A stretch of DNA of 64,000 nucleotides, taken from contig CALAIW010000026.1 in NCBI GenBank assembly GCA_937922705.1, positions 1-64,000 of the forward strand, written 5' to 3'. This stretch comes from an uncultured bacterium. Lineage in GTDB: Bacteria; Atribacterota; Atribacteria; Atribacterales; Caldatribacteriaceae. A program made the translations under genes and the position numbers. Positions 25,873 through 34,100 of the stretch are shown here, one piece after another. Each line of letters starts with the position of its first letter. Within the stretch, counting starts at the first letter, position 1. Under the pieces are notes generated by a model that was not told where the DNA came from, made no database searches, and worked only from the letters and a program-made list of their open reading frames with translations.

Positions 25873-26673
25873 TCACGGACACAACTTTCCAGCCCGGTAC
25901 GCGGCAATATAGTTCATGCAAAATTCGTCTCTCCCAAGGAGGGCAAGAGAGGCAAAAAGGACTGACATGAGTTCCCGATCCAGAGGGTCGATAATCGCTG
26001 CATCCAGGCCATACCCTATGCACAGAGCAAGAAATGTCCGGTTCAGGAGGCGACGGTTGGGCATCCCGAAAGAAATGTTACTCAGGCCACATATCGTCCG
26101 AACGTCAGGGAATTCCCGCTTCAAAGCCTGAAGCGTTTCAAGAAACAACTTGCCCTGTCTTTGGTCCGTCCCAATTGGGACCACAAGGGGGTCGATGAAA
26201 AGGCGCTCCCGCGGAATACCATGGTCATCAGCCGCCCGCACCAGGCGTTCCACAAGCTTCAGGCGGTCAGCAACGGACTCCGGAATTCCCCCATCTCCCA
26301 TCGCCAAACCCACAACGTATGCCCCAAAGGATTGAGCCAGAGGGAGCACTCTCTCAATGCGATGGGGTTCGGCGGTAAAAGAATTAATCATAACCTCCTT
26401 CTTTTTGTACACCCCCAAGGCTTTTTCTAGGGCCTTGTCGTTTGCCGTGTCAAGACACAGGGGAATACCAACGGCATCCTGTAGAAGCTCCACAAGCCAG
26501 GGGAGGTTAGCGATTTCCTCTTCTGCTTCCGTTCCCGCATTGACATCGAGAAAATGCGCTCCCGCTGCCTCCTGTTTTTTAGCCTCCTCAAGGAGAAAAG
26601 CCGCATCCCTTCTTTCAAGCGCCTCCCGAATAGGCTTTCTTGCGGCGTTAATCCGCTCAGCAACAATCAGCAC
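25873..26673 (-). CDS. acsE: methyltetrahydrofolate:corrinoid methyltransferase (AcsE/MtgA-like)
   Basis: A 266-residue TIM-barrel protein of the pterin-binding family. The opening LIVAERINAARKPIREAL, EAGAHFLDVNAGT-like strand (AAGAHFLDVNAG), DTANDKALEKAL and FIDPLVVPIGTD match methyl-THF:corrinoid methyltransferases rather than dihydropteroate synthase, which would have a longer N-terminal loop and folate-synthesis neighbours. It would move the methyl group from methyl-THF to a corrinoid protein, possibly the one encoded at 41972-42613. CODH/ACS subunits are not in the window. It overlaps folC by seven bases. Confidence 0.88.
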   Translation of the reverse strand: MLIVAERINAARKPIREALERRDAAFLLEEAKKQEAAGAHFLDVNAGTEAEEEIANLPWLVELLQDAVGIPLCLDTANDKALEKALGVYKKKEVMINSFTAEPHRIERVLPLAQSFGAYVVGLAMGDGGIPESVADRLKLVERLVRAADDHGIPRERLFIDPLVVPIGTDQRQGKLFLETLQALKREFPDVRTICGLSNISFGMPNRRLLNRTFLALCIGYGLDAAIIDPLDRELMSVLFASLALLGRDEFCMNYIAAYRAGKLCP

Positions 26674-28004
26674 AGCTCCACCTCCTCTTCAAGTACTTCC
26701 CGCACCCGGAATTCCTCTTGGAAAGGTCGGGCAAGGTAAAAGGATCCAGCCACAACCAGGGGGAGACCCAAACGGTCCGCTACGGAGAGCGCTCTCTCCT
26801 TTGCCCGGTAAACATCAGGAATAACCTCCTGAGGGACGGAGAGTCCAGCAAAGTACGCCGAAGCCTCCAAAGCGTGCCAAGCCCTCGGATGGAGAGGTTC
26901 AGTAAACACAAGGTATGCCGCAGTACTCTTGAGTTCCTGAGCAATCCCAGCGTAATCTTTCCCTTCGAGAAATCCCAGAAGGTACACTGCCTTTTCTATC
27001 CCAAGGTAGTCCCGTAGGGTCTTACAAAGTGCCCGGAACGACGCTTGATTGTGGGCAACGTCAAAGATAAGGAGGGGATCCCAAAAGAGAACATCCACCC
27101 GACCCCAGAAGGAAAGGGATTCCAAAGTCTTTGCTATTCGAGAAAGGTCACAAGGAAGGTCAAAAAGGGAAAGCACCCCAAAGGCAGTAAGAGCGTTGGT
27201 CACTTGGTGGTCCCCAAGAAGAGAAAGGACCACCTCTCCCTCTCCCCAAGAAGGGAGAGCAAAAAAGAACCGAGATCCTTGAGGGGTTCGTAAAAGAATC
27301 TCCACTCGAGCCCAATCCGCTATTTCAAAGACTGGGGCGCCTCTTTTCTCCGCCTCTTCAAGAATAGTCCTTCGGGCTTCGTCCTCCTGTGGTGCAAGGA
27401 CAAGAGGTACAGAAGAACGGAGAATCCCTGCCTTCTCCCGGGCAATTGCTGCAAGGGTATTCCCAAGAACCTCCATATGGTCAAAACTTATGGGGGTAAT
27501 AACCGTAACACAGGGCTCAGAAACGTTCGTTGCGTCAAGTCTTCCTCCAAGGCCAACTTCAAAAACCGCCACATCAACTTTGCGCCGTAAAAAGTACAAA
27601 AAGGCAAGGCCCACCGAAACTTCAAAATACGTGGGCTTCCCCCAGGGAGACTCCTCCCCCATCCTTTCTACCACTGGGCGGACTTCTACGACAAGGTCAG
27701 CTAACTCCTGCGGGGTGATATACCTGTCGTTTATGCGGATACGCTCTCGAAAGGTGAAAAGATGGGGCTTCGAGTACAGACCACAGGAGAAATGGAAGCT
27801 CTCAAAAAGACGGTGAAGGATGTAGGAGGTGCTCCCTTTCCCTTTAGTGCCAGCAACAAGGACAGTTGGGACCTCCTTCTCAGGGTTACCAAGGCGGGCC
27901 ATAAACTCCCGCATCCTCTCAAGTTTCAAATCAGTGTAGGGGACGTTGGTCTTCTCATAGTTAATGAGTCCCAAAAGGTACTCCAGGGCTTCTCGATATT
28001 CCAT
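26667..28004 (-). CDS. folC: folylpolyglutamate / dihydrofolate synthase
   Basis: A 445-residue Mur-ligase-family enzyme adding glutamate to folates, which tightens their binding by THF enzymes. The P-loop VAGTKGKGSTSYILHRLF lies near residue 52, followed by SPH-like YSKPHLFTFRERIRIND, EVGLGGRLDATN, and the C-terminal FDVAHNQASFRAL. Its place inside a THF-dependent C1 operon fits. It starts two bases after the FlxA-like stop and overlaps the methyltransferase gene. Confidence 0.95.
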   Translation of the reverse strand: MEYREALEYLLGLINYEKTNVPYTDLKLERMREFMARLGNPEKEVPTVLVAGTKGKGSTSYILHRLFESFHFSCGLYSKPHLFTFRERIRINDRYITPQELADLVVEVRPVVERMGEESPWGKPTYFEVSVGLAFLYFLRRKVDVAVFEVGLGGRLDATNVSEPCVTVITPISFDHMEVLGNTLAAIAREKAGILRSSVPLVLAPQEDEARRTILEEAEKRGAPVFEIADWARVEILLRTPQGSRFFFALPSWGEGEVVLSLLGDHQVTNALTAFGVLSLFDLPCDLSRIAKTLESLSFWGRVDVLFWDPLLIFDVAHNQASFRALCKTLRDYLGIEKAVYLLGFLEGKDYAGIAQELKSTAAYLVFTEPLHPRAWHALEASAYFAGLSVPQEVIPDVYRAKERALSVADRLGLPLVVAGSFYLARPFQEEFRVREVLEEEVELC

Positions 28005-28006
28005 GG

Positions 28007-28834
28007 TCAGTACTCCTCAGGCATTGTGACAAGCATCTCGTAAGAGAACACCGGCCCATCCTGACACACATAGTACGGACCAATGTTGCATCGCCCACAT
28101 TTCCCAAGACCACACTTCATTTTCATCTCTAGCGTCGTAATAATCCTTCGTGCTTCAAAACCCATTTCCCGAAGCGCTTTGATGGTAAACTTTATCATAA
28201 TTGGAGGACCACAGACAATACCCACCCAGTTTGCGCAAGACCTAGTAAACACCTCTTGCAGCACGTTAGGTACAAGCCCTACCCGGCCGCTCCAGGAGGT
28301 ATCCCCTTCGTCCACGGTGAGGCAAAGGGTAAGGTCCTTTCGCTTCTCCCAGGAAGGGAACTCCCACCGAAACACGAGGTCCCCTGGGGTGCGGGCACCA
28401 TAAAGGACAAATACCTCTCCAAAAGACTCTCGGTGCTCCGGAGAGAGAACATAGTTGATAAGAGAACGCAAAGGTGCAAGGCCAATGCCACCCCCCACAA
28501 AGAGGAGGTTTTTCCCCAAAAGTTCCTCAAGGGGAAACCCCTTTCCATAAGGCCCCCGAAGACCAATGGTATCTCCAGGGTTTAAGCGGTGCAGCGCCTG
28601 AGTGACTGAACCAATACGCTTTATGCTGAACTCAAGAAAGGTGGGATTGGTGGGTGATGAGGAAATGGAAAAGGGTGCTTCACCAACACCAGGGACAAAA
28701 ATCTCGGCAAACTGTCCTGGAAGGTACACAAAGTCTTCTGGACGACGAATTCGAAAGGTCTTAATGTCCCGGGTTTCCTCGATAATCTCCTCTATGGGGA
28801 GAAGGCAAGGCGTATACGTCCCCTCACAGCGCAC
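28007..28834 (-). CDS. FlxA-like FAD/NAD-binding oxidoreductase subunit
   Basis: A 275-residue ferredoxin-NADP reductase fold protein. It has a FAD-binding barrel with PGQFAEIFVPGVGEAPFSIS and LRGPYGKGFPL, then an NAD-binding half with FVGGGIGLAPLRSLI and GIVCGPPIMI. A C-terminal [2Fe-2S] site follows, C-x4-C-x2-C-x7-C (CGLGKCGRCNIGPYYVC). This is the layout of FlxA, sulfhydrogenase gamma and AsrB subunits, and of PyrK-type modules. With the next genes it should let NAD(H) exchange electrons with the Hdr core. It overlaps the FlxC-like gene by 11 bases. Confidence 0.88.
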   Translation of the reverse strand: MRCEGTYTPCLLPIEEIIEETRDIKTFRIRRPEDFVYLPGQFAEIFVPGVGEAPFSISSSPTNPTFLEFSIKRIGSVTQALHRLNPGDTIGLRGPYGKGFPLEELLGKNLLFVGGGIGLAPLRSLINYVLSPEHRESFGEVFVLYGARTPGDLVFRWEFPSWEKRKDLTLCLTVDEGDTSWSGRVGLVPNVLQEVFTRSCANWVGIVCGPPIMIKFTIKALREMGFEARRIITTLEMKMKCGLGKCGRCNIGPYYVCQDGPVFSYEMLVTMPEEY

Positions 28835-29789
28835 AGGATACCACCCTCTCTACTGCTTCCCGAATGTCCCAGTTAACGGGACAGGCAAGAACACATCGTC
28901 CACATCCTACGCAGCCAAACTTCCCTTTCCGAAGGGGAAAGTAGGAGAACTTGTGAAGCACTCTCTGGCGGACCCGCTGCAACGGATTTGCTCTTGGGTT
29001 GTGAGAAGAGGCATGAAGGGTAAATTTCGGGAACATACAGCTATCCCAGGTACGAACCATCGCCCCACGGAGTTTCCCCTCCAAAGCAAGGTCAAAGCAA
29101 AAGCAGGTGGGACAGAGGAAAGTACACGCTCCACAGTTTAAGCATCCCCAGGCAACTTCTTCCCAGACTTCCCTCTCGAAAGCGCTATAGAGATACTCTG
29201 GAGTTTTTTCTGGAAGGGGCTTTAGGGCCTCTTTGGCAAGACGTTCCACAAGTTTCTCAAGCTCTTCTTTTTCCAGAGGCTCAAGCGCCCGGCCTTCTGG
29301 TCCTTCCCCTTCAAGATACACCCCAAAGGGGAGAGGCAAGGCAAAGCAATTCCCCCCTTCCCAAGAAAGAGGATGGCCTCCAACCCTTGTACAGAAACAG
29401 GTAGCCTCAAAAAAGGTGCATCCCACAACGAGTAAAGTAAGGTTTTCGCGCCGCACTACATAAGAGGAATCAGGAGGTGCATTTTTCAAAAAGACCTCGT
29501 CAAGAACATGGACAACAGCCTTTGCTTCACAGGGAGCAAGAAGGAGGAGAACCTTTTCTGAAGCAGGGGGGAGAGGAATAACCTTCCATTCTCTTTTCCC
29601 CCACAGAAAGTGATAAAGCTCCTCCCTCTGGGGGAGGAGAAGGCTCTTGGGCGTGGGAAGGGAAGGAAGGGCAATATTGAAGCGACTCAGAACTATTTCC
29701 GTAGCGAAAGCCTTGCTCGCCTGTAACCACCTAAGGAATTCCTCATACGATACGAGACGCCCCTCATAGGATAAACGCATTAGGGTCAT
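28824..29789 (-). CDS. FlxC-like iron-sulfur subunit (sulfhydrogenase beta / AsrA type)
   Basis: A 321-residue protein with an N-terminal domain of the sulfhydrogenase beta/AsrA type (LLLLAPCEAKAVVHVLDEVF, VVGCTFFEATCFCTRVGGHP). Two C-terminal [4Fe-4S] motifs follow: CLNCGACTFLCPTCFC and CVGCGRCVLACP. It would carry electrons between the FlxA-like flavoprotein and the Hdr part. It overlaps both neighbours by 11 and 26 bases, so the three Flx genes are translated together. Confidence 0.85.
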   Translation of the reverse strand: MTLMRLSYEGRLVSYEEFLRWLQASKAFATEIVLSRFNIALPSLPTPKSLLLPQREELYHFLWGKREWKVIPLPPASEKVLLLLAPCEAKAVVHVLDEVFLKNAPPDSSYVVRRENLTLLVVGCTFFEATCFCTRVGGHPLSWEGGNCFALPLPFGVYLEGEGPEGRALEPLEKEELEKLVERLAKEALKPLPEKTPEYLYSAFEREVWEEVAWGCLNCGACTFLCPTCFCFDLALEGKLRGAMVRTWDSCMFPKFTLHASSHNPRANPLQRVRQRVLHKFSYFPLRKGKFGCVGCGRCVLACPVNWDIREAVERVVSCAL

Positions 29790-30684
29790 CCTCCCGATAG
29801 GTTACAAAAGGTGCCGGGGCCTCAACACTTGCCCCAGCCTCAAAGGCAAAGTGCTCCCGCACTATCTCAGCAACGGCAAGAAAGAGTGTGGCAATGGGTA
29901 TTCCCAAGGGACAAGCTCGCTCACAAGCGCCGCACTCCACACAGCGTCCCGCAAGATGCATCGCCCGTCCAAGGTGAAACACAAAGTTGTCCCGAAGGGT
30001 TGGGGAAGGGTGGATAAAGAGGGGCTTGTGACTCTCCGCAAAACACTCCTTGCAGTAACACATGGGGCAAGCATTCCGACAGGCATAGCAACGAATACAA
30101 CGGGAAAGCTCTTGAGCAAAAAATTCCCACCGTTTCTCCTTGGGAAGACGCCAGAGTGCAGCAAGATGGTCCTCAAAAGGAAAGGGTGATGCCTCCGCAC
30201 CAAGAAGGATGTCGTACTCTAGGGGACTCCGGTAGCGACACCGTTTGCACGAAGCCTCCAAAAACGAGGAAAGAGGATGAGGTACCCCTCGAATAAGGAT
30301 GGTACCTTCCTCGAAAGCCACCTCGCTCTCTTTGAGGTCCTTCCATTGGGCGAGCTTTCTCCAGTCCACCATCCCCGGACAGTGCACCCCAAGAATGTAG
30401 AGGTTTTCCCGCTTGAGTTGATGCTCCCGCACAAGGACGGTTAAAGCCCGACTATCGCAACCTTTAGCGACAACGGCTACCTTTCCAAAATCCCCAGGAA
30501 GACGGAGGAGGTACCGTGCGAGATTCGTCCCGCAAAAGGGGGTGAAAACGAGCTCCTCAACTTCTTGCGGATTGCGGAAAAGGTAGGGCCTGGTTCGAAA
30601 GGGAAGGGACCCCCTTTTGTATCCCAGAACACCCTGAACACTCTTTTCTTCGAGAAGTTTCCGAGCTCCTTCACGCAAGGTCAT
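29764..30684 (-). CDS. FlxB-like iron-sulfur protein (FrhB/FdhB fold)
   Basis: A 306-residue protein. The N-terminal 180 residues look like the F420-hydrogenase/dehydrogenase beta fold (VVAKGCDSRALTVLVREHQ, LGVHCPGMVDW). The C-terminal part holds a cysteine-rich region CIRCYACRNACPMCYCKEC and a second [4Fe-4S] motif CVECGACERACP. It matches FlxB or formate-dehydrogenase-beta-type electron carriers. The start at ATG 30684 leaves a 14-base overlap with the MvhD-like gene; a longer frame to 30738 would overlap by 68 bases. It may hold a flavin in addition to clusters. Confidence 0.82.
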   Translation of the reverse strand: MTLREGARKLLEEKSVQGVLGYKRGSLPFRTRPYLFRNPQEVEELVFTPFCGTNLARYLLRLPGDFGKVAVVAKGCDSRALTVLVREHQLKRENLYILGVHCPGMVDWRKLAQWKDLKESEVAFEEGTILIRGVPHPLSSFLEASCKRCRYRSPLEYDILLGAEASPFPFEDHLAALWRLPKEKRWEFFAQELSRCIRCYACRNACPMCYCKECFAESHKPLFIHPSPTLRDNFVFHLGRAMHLAGRCVECGACERACPLGIPIATLFLAVAEIVREHFAFEAGASVEAPAPFVTYREDDPNAFIL

Positions 30685-31105
30685 GGTACTTTCGCTCCCC
30701 TGCAAGTGGGCTTGGACCAAGTTTCTCAACCGCCGCAACTACCGAGGTCACCACTTCGGCAAAACGCTGCCCTTCTGATGCTGAGACCCAGGAGAAATGC
30801 ACCCGTCCCTCAAGGCCAAGGAACCTCAAAAGCTCATAAAGAACGAAAAACTTTCGCCGGGCAAAGTAGTTACCACTTAAGTAGTGGCAATCTCCAGGAT
30901 GACACCCTGAAACAAGCACTCCATCGGCTCCCTCCCGGAGGGCTTTAAGGATATAGAGGGGGTCAACGCTTCCTGAACACGGCACTCGGATAACCCGGAT
31001 ATTCGGAGGGTACTGAATGCGGCTCACCCCAGCAAGGTCTGCCCCCGCATAGCTACACCAATGGCAAAGAAAGGCAACAATTTTAGGTTCCCAGGGAGAG
31101 CTCAT
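30671..31105 (-). CDS. MvhD/FlxD-like [2Fe-2S] subunit
   Basis: A 144-residue hydrogenase delta/FlpD-type protein. It has the cysteine pattern FLCHWCSYAGAD, RVPCSGSVDP and VSGCHPGDCHY, followed by GNYFARRKF, all typical of MvhD, which passes electrons to HdrA. The start at ATG 31105 overlaps the giant HdrA by 23 bases; a longer upstream frame is rejected because MvhD proteins begin near this point. It is the link between the Flx subunits and the HdrA protein. Confidence 0.9.
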   Translation of the reverse strand: MSSPWEPKIVAFLCHWCSYAGADLAGVSRIQYPPNIRVIRVPCSGSVDPLYILKALREGADGVLVSGCHPGDCHYLSGNYFARRKFFVLYELLRFLGLEGRVHFSWVSASEGQRFAEVVTSVVAAVEKLGPSPLAGERKYHDLA

Positions 31106-34100
31106 AGAGGTACTCCACCTCGGCAAGGATAGCTTCTTTGGTAAAACCAAAGACCTGCACCGCTCCACTCCGGCAGGTCGCACTGCACAATCCACACCCC
31201 TTGCACAGTGCCCGGTTGACCTCTGCCACACCCTTTTCCCGGTTTACCCTGATTGCCTGGTACTGGCACACTCTTTCACAATCTCCACAGGCAACACACT
31301 TTTTCGCATCAACGGTGGCAATCTGCGCCTCAGAAAGGAGGGTATCTTTGCTCAAAACCGTCATAAGGCGGGCTACCGCGGCCTTTGCCTGAAGAACACT
31401 CTCTTCGGCCAGCTTTGGGCCATGGGCAAGCCCACAAACGTAAATACCCTCGGTAGCAAAGTCCACCGGGCGAAGCTTTACATGGGCTTCGAGGAAAAAT
31501 CCATCCTGAGTGAGAGGAACTTTAAGGAGCTTTGAGAGTGAGGATGCATCGTCATGAGGCACGATACCAGTACTCAAGACTACAAGATCGGCAAAAAGCA
31601 CAACCTCTTCCTTAAGAAGGGGGTCAAAGAAGCGTACCGAGAGCTTGCCATGTTGTTCCTCCACGGTAGGCATCCCTTCGTCTCCAAACCGGACAAAAAG
31701 GACACCCTTTTTTCGAGCTTTAGTGTAGTACCGCTCATACAACCCATAGGTCCGCATATCCCGGTACAGCACAGTAACTTCCGTTTCCTGAGAGATTTCC
31801 TTAAGGCGTAACGCGTTTTTCACCGCCTGAACACAGCACACTCGGCTGCAGTACGGATGCTTTTCATCTCGGGAACCAACACACTGAATCATGAGGACCT
31901 CTTTTGGAAAACCAAGGGTACCTTCGTGTATCCTTCGTTCGAGTTCCCTTTGGGTGAGAACCCGAGGGTCCTTTCCATAGAGAAAGGCACCATTTTCGGG
32001 AATATACTCTTTACCACCAGTGGCAACGATAATACCTCCATGTTTCAGGGTGTGGCGAGTTTCTCGCTCTTGCACCACACTCTCAAAATTTCCCACAAAA
32101 CCATTGACTTCAACAACGGTACTCTCAGTGAAAACGGTAATTTTAGGGTTCTCCGCAACTTCCCTTCTGAGCCTTTCCCGGAATTCTCCAAGGTCCACCC
32201 CTTCAAGGGTATACCAAAGGTCTTGCCCTCCAAGCTCCTTCTCCCGCTCTACGAGATAGACAGTAAGCCCCTGTCGTGCTGCCTCCACCGCTGCGGTCAT
32301 CCCCGCCAATCCCCCACCAATGATAAGAACCGCTCTTTCCACGGGAACGGGAATGGGAGTAAGCGGCTCAAGAAGTGCAGCCTTGGCTACCGCCATAGCC
32401 ACAAGGTCTTTAGCCTTTTCTGTTGCTTCTTCTTTCTCCTCCTGATGCACCCAGGAACACTGATCGCGGATGTTGGCCATGACACAAAGGTAGGGGTTAA
32501 GACCCGCCTCCTTGAGAGTTTCCCGGAAGAGGGGTTCATGCGTTCGGGGAGAACAGGAGGCTACAACCACCCGGTTGAGACGGTGCTCCTGGATTTTCTC
32601 TTGAATGCGCTTTTGGGTATCCTGTGAGCAGGTGTACAGATTTTCCTCAGCGTACACCACTCCGGGAAGGTTCTTTGCCCACGCAACCACCTCTTCAGTG
32701 TTCACTACTCCAGCAATGTTGATGCCACAACGGCACACAAAAACCCCAATCCGAAGCGGCTCAGAGCTCACATCCCGCTCAGGAGGATACGTTTTCTCCC
32801 GAACATACTGGAAGCGAGACGGTGCAAGAAGCACTCCAACCTCAGAAGCTACCGCACTCCCCTCAACCACTGCCGCTGGAATATCCTTAGGACCTGCCAA
32901 ACTCCCGCATACGAAAACCCCAGGCCGCACACTCCGTGTTCCAAAGGCAGAGAAGTATGGAAAACCTTCTGGATCAAGGGGAACACCAAGGTGCGCAAGG
33001 CGCTTTCTTTCGCTCTCGGGAACACAGAGCCCAACCGAAAGGACCACAAGGTCAAAAACCTCGCTTTCCCTTTTCCCACCCTCATCAACGTAAAAAACCA
33101 CCACATTCCCATCCTCCTGAGGAGCAATATGGCTTACCCGCCCACGGATAAAGCGAATGCCCTGGGTTTTTGCCCGCTCGTAATACCGCTCAAAGTCCTT
33201 CCCAAAGGCTCGCATGTCAATGAGGAAGATGGTAACTTCCAAAGGAGCGGTTTCTCCCTCAGAAGATGGAGAAAACGGTGCACAGCAGGAAACATCCCCT
33301 TCGACACGAAGGTGTTCTTGAGCAACGAGAGCTTCTTTCACCGCATACATGCAGCACACTGAAGAACAAAAGCTCCCCCCTCGTTCTGGGTCGCGGGAAC
33401 CCACACACTGTATGAAAGCAACCCTTCTTGGAACTTTCCCGTCGGAGGGGCGAAGAACTTTCCCCTTTGTCGGACCAGAAGCGTTAAGGATGCGCTCAAA
33501 GTCAAGGCTCGTGATAACATTTGGGTACTTTCGGTACCCAAGCTCTCGAAAGCGTTCCTCAGGGCGGAACACGTCAGTACCCTGAGCGTATACAATCGCT
33601 CCAACTTCAAGAGTACGAAGACGTGCTCTATCCTCGTGACGTATGGCATTCCTCTTACACGCTTCAACACACCTCAGGCACTCTGCGCATCCTCCGCAGG
33701 AAAGACACCTCGAAGCCTCCCTCCGGGCTTCCTCTTCCGTATATCCCGAAATAACCTCTGAAAACCCAGAAAGTCGCTCCACCCCTTCGAGCTTTCTTGG
33801 ACTCACCCCGGGGTTTTTCGCCTTCCCCCAGGGAAGGGAAAGAGGTGCGGGATGACGAGGATTCTCACTAAAGGATTGCCCCCGCAGGAAGGCATGAATA
33901 GCGTAAGCGGCACGTTTCCCATGGGCTATGGCCTCAACGAGAGTTGCTGGCCCAAGGACTAGGTCGCCTCCAGCAAAAACCCAAGGTAAAGAGGTGGCAA
34001 GGTTTTGGTCCACTTTCACCGTTCCCCAGGGAGTAAGCTCAAGCCCTTCGTTCTCAGGCAGAGCAACCTTTTGTCCCGTAGCCACAATGTAGAGGTCTGC

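Noticed and set aside
25873-26673. Dihydropteroate synthase (FolP) for the pterin-binding TIM-barrel protein
   Set aside because: The N-terminal ERINAARKPIREAL pattern, missing FolP loops, and the MetF/Fhs/corrinoid context fit methyl-THF:corrinoid methyltransferases better, although folC is adjacent.
29764-30738. Longer 5' extensions of the FlxB-like, MvhD-like, HdrC, MetV, LeuC and SHMT frames
   Set aside because: The extra residues have low-complexity or frame-shadow character, overlap upstream genes by many bases, and lack ribosome sites, whereas shorter starts have good Shine-Dalgarno spacing or ATGA overlaps.
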